NCBI GenBank assembly: GCA_033813635.1
Contig: JAPXRI010000021.1
Span: 1 to 45,730 of the forward strand
Reading direction: 5' to 3'
Length of the DNA stretch: 45,730 nt
Origin: JAPXRI01 sp033813635
GTDB lineage: Bacteria; Bacillota; Clostridia; Oscillospirales; QAMX01
The first letter of the stretch is position 1. The number at the start of each line of letters is the position of its first letter. Positions 42,955 through 45,730 of the stretch are shown here, in pieces. The notes below the pieces were generated by a model. That model was not told the DNA's origin. It worked only from the letters and a program-made list of their open reading frames with translations, and did not search any database. A program made the position numbers and the translations under genes.

Positions 42955-45119
42955 TTAACCCGAACTCACTTCTAAAATCCCTTGAATCTTTTTTATTTCT
43001 TCAAGGAGTTTTCCCAGTAATTCCGCGAAGCGTTCATGCAATGAGGCGATCTCGTCCTCCTTTCCCTCTTTAAGCGTATTCTGTAACAGCAACGCCGTGT
43101 CCTGCAATGATATGGCCCCGATGCTCCCGGAGCTGCTCTTTACCTTATGTACAATTTGCGCGGCGTCGGCGTATCTTTTTTCATAAACCGCAGCTTCAAG
43201 CTTGTCCAAGGTAGCCTGATTCTCATTTCGGTATTCATTTAAAACCTGATGATACAGCTCTTCGTTTCCGCCCATATTCTTCAAACCCAGCTGCCGGTCA
43301 AGGACGCCTGTATCGGTTTCATTTTCAAGAATAATACCCATGATGGTTTGAATAAAATCATCCGGATTGAAGGGTTTGCTGATGTAATGGAAAATGCCTC
43401 TCTGCCTGCATCTGTCCCGAACACCCAAAATGACATCCGCCGTCATTGCCACGATCGGCACCTTTGTCGACAGCTCCCGGATTTTTTCCGCGGCTTCATA
43501 GCCGTTCATGACCGGCATATGCAAATCCATTAGTATTAAATCGATGCTGTCCCTGTGCTCTCGATATAGCTCTAACGCTTCTTTCCCGTCGTTGGCAACG
43601 ATGGATTCAATCCCCACCTGCTTTAAAAGCGTTTTGGCAATCAGCTGGTTTGTTTTGTTGTCTTCCGCCAGCAATACGCAATACGGCTTTTCAAGCTTTG
43701 CCGGGATGGATTCTCTGTTTGCTGATGGGTGTGAGCCGGAAATTGCCCTGAGATTAAAAATATCCAGGATCCCGTTTAGCAGTATGGAGGGGATGATCGG
43801 TTTACATCTTGAATCACCTGATCCATGCTGAAGGAGGTGATTTCAAGCGTAACTTTTCCCGCTTCGATTTTGGAGAAATCGAGAATATCGTTTATGACGC
43901 TAAGCATGTTATTTGCCGCCTGTGTAATCCGGTCGATATACATGCTTTGTGTCAAGGTAATCTCGGTCTTTTTCAACAGGTACGACATACCCGTAATCGC
44001 ATTTAGCGGAGTTCTTATCTCGTGGGACATTCTCGCCATGAAGCTTGATTTGAATTCATTAGCCTCATCGGCCTCTCTTTTTGCTTTTTCCAAATCAGAC
44101 TGGATCTGTTTTCTTCGCCGTATCTCCTTTCGCAGTCTCGCAATCCAGTAGAAGGAAATCCCCATTACAACGGCGATAAAACCGCCGACAATTGCAATTA
44201 CGCGGATAATCGGACCGTAGTCGATATCCGTTTCCAGGTCAATCCACTTGTTGTTAATAGCCTGTTTTTCGCTTTCGGTTACGGTGCTCATCGCCTTATC
44301 GAAGATGCTTACCAGTTCGGGCCAGTCGTCTCTCACCGCAAAGTACAGGGCCTGCTGTTTTTCGGCCTCAAACGACACAAATCTGAGATTCGTTAAACCG
44401 TTTGTACGGATGAGGTAATTCGTTGTGGCGAGGTTTCCGATGAAGGCTCTTTCCGTTCCTGTCACAACGGCGGTCAGCGCGGCTTCGACCGAGTCGTAAA
44501 GGCTGAGATTTATCTTCGGATACGATGCCAGGTAACTGTGGTGCGAACTGTTTCTCTGTACGGCTACGGTTAATCCATCCAGATCATCCATTCCGGATAT
44601 GCTGGTATCTATGTCGCGGGTTACGATCACTCATTTATAGTAGCAATACGGTTCGGAAAAGAAAAAATATTCTTCCCTTTCCTCTGTTTTGCCTATAGCG
44701 GGCAGGACATCAATATCTCCCGCCAGGGCCATATCGTAAGCTTCCGGCCATGTCAGGCCTTTCATTATTTCAAACTGTAAACCGGTCTTTTTGCTTATCA
44801 GCGAAAGATAGTCTGCGGCGATTCCTTTGTACTCCCCGTTTTCGTCGATAAACTCAAAGGGTACAAATCCCGGGTCCACACCGACGCGAATCACCGGATG
44901 CTCTTCGATAAAAGCAAGCTCATCCTCTGTCTAGCTAATGTCGTTTTCAGCCGCAAAGCAGGGCGCCGTTATAGCGCTTAACATGACTATTGCGAGAATG
45001 ACTGAACCTGCAACAACACGCTTGTTTCTCCATGCGCGGATCATAGAATGCCGGCCGCTGCGCCTGTTTTTTTCCCTGTCAAGCCAAACCATAACCCCAC
45101 CCTTTCTTTTTTTCCGCAA
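42955..45119 (-). pseudogene. Decayed hybrid histidine kinase (SBP-TM-HisKA-[deletion]-REC-Hpt)
   Basis: This reads as one broken gene. Part 1 (to 44931) is a signal peptide (hydrophobic core, then APCFAAENDIS) and stops at TAG 44931-44933. Part 2 (44894-44634, same frame) is a solute-binding sensor start and stops at TGA 44631-44633. Part 3 continues in the same frame from GTG 44630. It has the rest of the sensor, a membrane span (44160-44230) and HisKA with MSHEIRTPLNA, then hits TAA at 43776-43778. At about 43803 the frame jumps to KPIIPSILLNG, the end of a first receiver. A second receiver (ILMDLHMPVMNG) and an Hpt domain (IVHKVKSSSGSIGA) run to 42955. The HATPase domain and most of the first receiver are missing. 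The TAG and TGA stops are compatible with C-to-T changes (CAG and CGA). The start is TTG 45119 or ATG 45092. Confidence 0.85.
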
Positions 45120-45534
45120 GTCTATCTTTATTAGCCTATATGCTGTTTAGAACTGCCTCCTTTGGCTGTGCTTTTTAGTATAAATAAAAAAAATCCGGGA
45201 GCTTCGAGCCTGCAAGAAAAAATTGATAGTTACCTTTATCTTTCAATAACCTTATATTAACCGCCCGGAACTGTGAGTGTCAACCGGGGAGGAACGCCGC
45301 CTCTCAAATCATGTAAAAATAACGCTCTATCGTTCGAATATACGTTCTTATTACGGCAGTATTGTGCAGTATAAAAATACATAATACATTGTAAGTATTG
45401 CAAACGCTATAGTCAATATGATTTTGCTTTTAGTTTTTTTAAAACCGATCAACCCGGTAACTGCTTGGATACGGCTTTTCAATCTTATCCATATTGATGA
45501 TATTCTCCGGCAATCAGAGGAAATTCCGGGTATG
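45120..45534. other. Gap with no supported gene
   Basis: This 415-base AT-rich stretch lies between the decayed kinase and the terminator at 45535. A minus-strand frame (45351-45560) gives 69 residues with a hydrophobic tail, but it starts inside the terminator hairpin. I saw no GEMM-type riboswitch, tRNA or inverted repeat. An AAAGGAGG (minus strand, near 45155) lies about 35 bases before the kinase TTG start. Confidence 0.4.
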
Positions 45535-45580
45535 AAAAAGACCTCCCGTTGTAGAAACAACTACAACGGGAGGTCTTTTT
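45535..45580. terminator. Strong bidirectional terminator
   Basis: A perfect 20-bp inverted repeat (AAAAAGACCTCCCGTTGTAG, then its complement) with a 6-base loop. U-runs occur on both strands. On the minus strand it lies 52 bases after the stop of the partial gene at 45632. Confidence 0.9.
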
Positions 45581-45631
45581 CACTGTCCGTTTTTTAGGTT
45601 TGATCCTCTTGTCCGGAGAGGCTTTTTTATG

Positions 45632-45730
45632 CTAAATCGCCTTTGTCGGCCAGCCGGAAAACTCGCCCGTTTCGCCGAGGCTGTCCGAGAGCTCCTTCGC
45701 GGCGGCGGCGACGCGCTCGCACCAGTAAAT
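45632..45730 (-). CDS. C-terminal fragment of a gene that extends past the window
   Basis: An open minus-strand frame enters from the right edge and stops at TAG 45632-45634. It encodes 32 residues ending GEFSGWPTKAI, preceded by an Ala-rich helix (VAAAAKELSD). The GC-rich coding bias matches the host's genes, and a strong terminator follows. I do not recognise the family. Confidence 0.6.
   Translation of the reverse strand: MYWCERVAAAAKELSDSLGETGEFSGWPTKAI

Noticed and set aside
42955..43674. REC-Hpt fragment as a separate gene
   Set aside because: The only early start is a TTG inside the first receiver strand with no ribosome site; the frame continues upstream as part of the broken kinase.
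44631..44633. TGA read as an amino acid (recoding)
   Set aside because: Other genes in the window end with TGA (for example the propeller gene at 5313-5315), so TGA is a normal stop here.
45120..45350. Possible c-di-GMP riboswitch before the kinase gene
   Set aside because: I could not find the conserved GEMM core or a paired P1 stem on either strand.
45351..45560. 69-residue minus-strand frame with a hydrophobic tail
   Set aside because: Its start lies inside a perfect terminator hairpin, with no ribosome site and no family match.

Overview
The window looks like chromosomal DNA of a moderately GC-rich member of the Bacillota, class Clostridia (Oscillospirales-like). The evidence is WhiA next to MurB, a 1188-residue DnaE1-type polymerase, a DUF4317 protein, strong GGAGG ribosome-binding sites, TTGACA/TATAAT promoters and Gram-positive envelope genes. 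The taxonomy is inferred from gene content only. I see no CRISPR array, no phage and no clear insertion sequence.

Layout. 129-820: a tRNA operon (Gly, Arg, His, Gln, Lys) with a promoter and terminator. 837-3739 (-): a membrane GGDEF protein and a DUF2079 membrane protein. 3936-5315 (+): an uncharacterised beta-propeller glycosidase-like protein. 5303-11413 (-): a housekeeping operon dnaB-tilS-hpt-ftsH-rluA with its own promoter at 11453-11481. 11515-20679 (-): a second long operon yggS-RNHCP-pbp1A-murB-whiA-dnaE, joining envelope synthesis and replication. 20878-22179 (-): a GH29 fucosidase. 22267-23357 (-): recQ, broken by an internal out-of-frame deletion. 23565-29091: a TetR-controlled locus. 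An MMPL transporter and a secreted LxxG heptad-repeat protein go left; tetR and a Gfo/Idh/MocA oxidoreductase go right. One perfect 12-bp inverted repeat and overlapping promoters lie between them. 29208-31646 (-): a GH38-like protein without the usual catalytic residues. 31755-35290 (-): a serine hydrolase, AlkD-type glycosylase and NUDIX operon, then DUF4317. 35483-37614 (+): a DUF2461 protein and a GH4 glycosidase. 37710-40181 (-): a canonical GH38 alpha-mannosidase. 40435-45119 (-): an intact REC-PAS-PAS-GGDEF*-EAL protein downstream of a decayed hybrid histidine kinase. 45632-45730 (-): the C-terminus of a gene that runs off the window.

How it fits together. Two core operons handle replication, envelope synthesis, tRNA modification and proteostasis. 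Around them sit single genes for glycan breakdown (GH29, GH38, GH38-like, GH4, propeller protein, MocA). Four of these five glycosidase-type genes have a visible TTGnnn or extended -10 promoter with little or no clustering; this suits a gut or plant-glycan lifestyle. c-di-GMP turnover is represented by one probable cyclase and one probable phosphodiesterase. The phosphodiesterase's upstream kinase is destroyed by two nonsense codons plus a deletion of its ATPase domain.

The best leads for new biology are the GH38-fold protein with substituted active-site positions, the TetR/MMPL/heptad-repeat locus, and the two multi-domain genes (recQ and the kinase) that both lost internal blocks. No clear new defence or mobile system is visible.
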